From Acidovorax sp. FJL06 (GTDB lineage Bacteria; Pseudomonadota; Gammaproteobacteria; Burkholderiales; Burkholderiaceae_C), in contig NZ_QAJR01000025.1 in assembly GCF_003852545.1 (NCBI RefSeq), positions 85,724-149,723 of the forward strand: a stretch of DNA of 64,000 nt, read 5' to 3'. Below, one piece after another: positions 63,422 through 64,000 of this stretch (within the stretch, counting starts at the first letter, position 1; each line of letters starts with the position of its first letter). Below the pieces are notes generated by a model, which had not been told where the DNA came from, searched no databases, and saw nothing but the letters and a program-made list of their open reading frames with translations. The position numbers were made by a program, and so were the translations under genes.

Positions 63422-64000
63422 ATGCTTGCAACCCGTTTTGCTTCCCATTCCTCGGCGCTGCGCAGCGATTACCCTCTGTCCGATGACCAGATTCGCAGGG
63501 TGGCCCCGTCCATCTTCGCGGATGCCCCGCATGAGAGCCGTTCCGAGCGGTACGCCTATATCCCCACGGCGGCGGTTCTGACCGAGCTTCGCAAGGAAGG
63601 GTTTCAACCCTTCATGGTGACGCAAACCCGCGTGCGCGATGAAGGCAAGCGCGAGCACACGAAACACATGCTGCGCCTGCGCCATGCCAGCCAGATCAAC
63701 GGCGCGGAGGCTAACGAAATCGTGCTGCTGAACTCGCACGACGGCACGAGCAGCTATCAGATGCTGGCCGGGCAATTCCGATTCGTTTGCAGCAATGGCC
63801 TTGTGTGTGGCGACACCGTGGCCGATGTGCGCGTGCCTCACAAGGGGGACGTGGCGGGGCTGGTGATCGAAGGCGCGTATCAGGTACTGAGCGGCTTTGA
63901 CCGCGTGCGCGATTCCCGCGATGCCATGCGCGCCGTCACCTTGGACGATGGCGAATCGGAAGTATTCGCCCGCGCCGCGCTGGTGTTGGTGCCGATGCAA
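63422..64000 (+). CDS. DUF932-domain (phage/plasmid-like TIGR03299-type) protein, 3'-truncated by the window edge
   Basis: The first 193 residues are present. MLATRFASHSSALRSDYPLS opens the protein, and the segments LRLRHASQINGAEANEIVLL, DGTSSYQMLAGQFRFVCSNG and LVCGDTVADVRVPHKGDV are typical of DUF932. The family is frequent on plasmids and integrative elements, function unknown. CAGGAGAACG precedes the ATG. The reading frame continues past base 64000. Confidence 0.88.
   Translation, partial: MLATRFASHSSALRSDYPLSDDQIRRVAPSIFADAPHESRSERYAYIPTAAVLTELRKEGFQPFMVTQTRVRDEGKREHTKHMLRLRHASQINGAEANEIVLLNSHDGTSSYQMLAGQFRFVCSNGLVCGDTVADVRVPHKGDVAGLVIEGAYQVLSGFDRVRDSRDAMRAVTLDDGESEVFARAALVLVPMQ

Larger units (their letters stand above)
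48265..64000. mobile_element. Left part of a guaA-inserted genomic island (right end outside the window)
   Basis: The region begins at the guaA stop codon and carries an integrase, AlpA-type regulator, DUF2958 and DUF932 genes, and a run of nuclease, Abi and CHAT genes. Base composition is less uniform than in the core, with AT-richer stretches around 48.27-48.57, 51.2-53.5 and 53.6-54.4 kb. These gene families are common in integrative elements. No conjugation or replication genes are visible in the portion shown. Confidence 0.8.

Overview
The window reads as a chromosome segment of a high-GC betaproteobacterium of the Comamonadaceae (Acidovorax-like). The reasons are the conserved order rimP-nusA-infB-rbfA-truB-typA, the smpB / ratA-rnfH and guaB / guaA neighbourhoods, a Bug-type solute-binding protein, many LysR regulators, and two short dispersed repeat families that I recall from this family (recall, not a search). 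The assignment is inference from gene content.

Bases 1-5.4 kb: the end of a Yej-type peptide/microcin C ABC importer (permease yejE, double ATPase yejF), then small unrecognised proteins and two acidic-tailed membrane proteins ending at a strong terminator. Bases 5.5-8.9 kb: an overlapping gene pair. One protein has a helix-turn-helix and what looks like a degraded NTPase; the other is a two-pass membrane protein whose periplasmic domain looks like a type IV pilin and whose cytoplasmic domain is an intact P-loop ATPase. This pair is the most unusual chromosomal system here.

Bases 9.0-15.1 kb: a LysR-controlled catabolic cluster with an AtuA-type protein split into two genes, a Bug periplasmic binding protein and a secreted alpha/beta-hydrolase lipoprotein. 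Bases 15.3-25.8 kb: more LysR and MocR regulators, an MBL-fold protein lacking its metal ligands, DsbA- and thioredoxin-like proteins, an EamA exporter, a small kinase-like ATPase and two cytochrome c genes. Bases 25.9-29.3 kb: a large SWIM-SNF2 helicase.

Bases 29.4-46.6 kb: core translation and transcription genes behind a clear promoter plus leader terminator, then EamA and 3-hydroxyisobutyryl-CoA hydrolase-like genes, an ECF sigma/anti-sigma operon led by a small lipoprotein, smpB, ratA, rnfH, guaB and a VapBC-type toxin-antitoxin pair with 19-bp-phased operator repeats. guaA (46.6-48.3 kb) closes the core.

From about 48.26 kb to the right edge is the left part of a genomic island inserted at the 3' end of guaA. 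It holds a tyrosine integrase, a HicA-like/HTH pair under a perfect palindromic operator, an AlpA regulator, a compact three-gene set (Mrr-like protein, PD-(D/E)XK nuclease, frameshifted TIGR02391-type gene), an Abi_C protein, a large helical-repeat CHAT protease, a DUF2958 gene behind a structured leader, a tightly packed four-gene minus-strand operon containing a CoiA-like nuclease, and a DUF932 gene that runs off the window. Most of these genes look like defence or island-maintenance functions. The right end of the island is not in the window.

Five copies of one short palindromic repeat are seen. Two lie in frame inside conserved genes (truB and the enoyl-CoA hydratase family gene) and one at the 5' end of the SNF2 gene.
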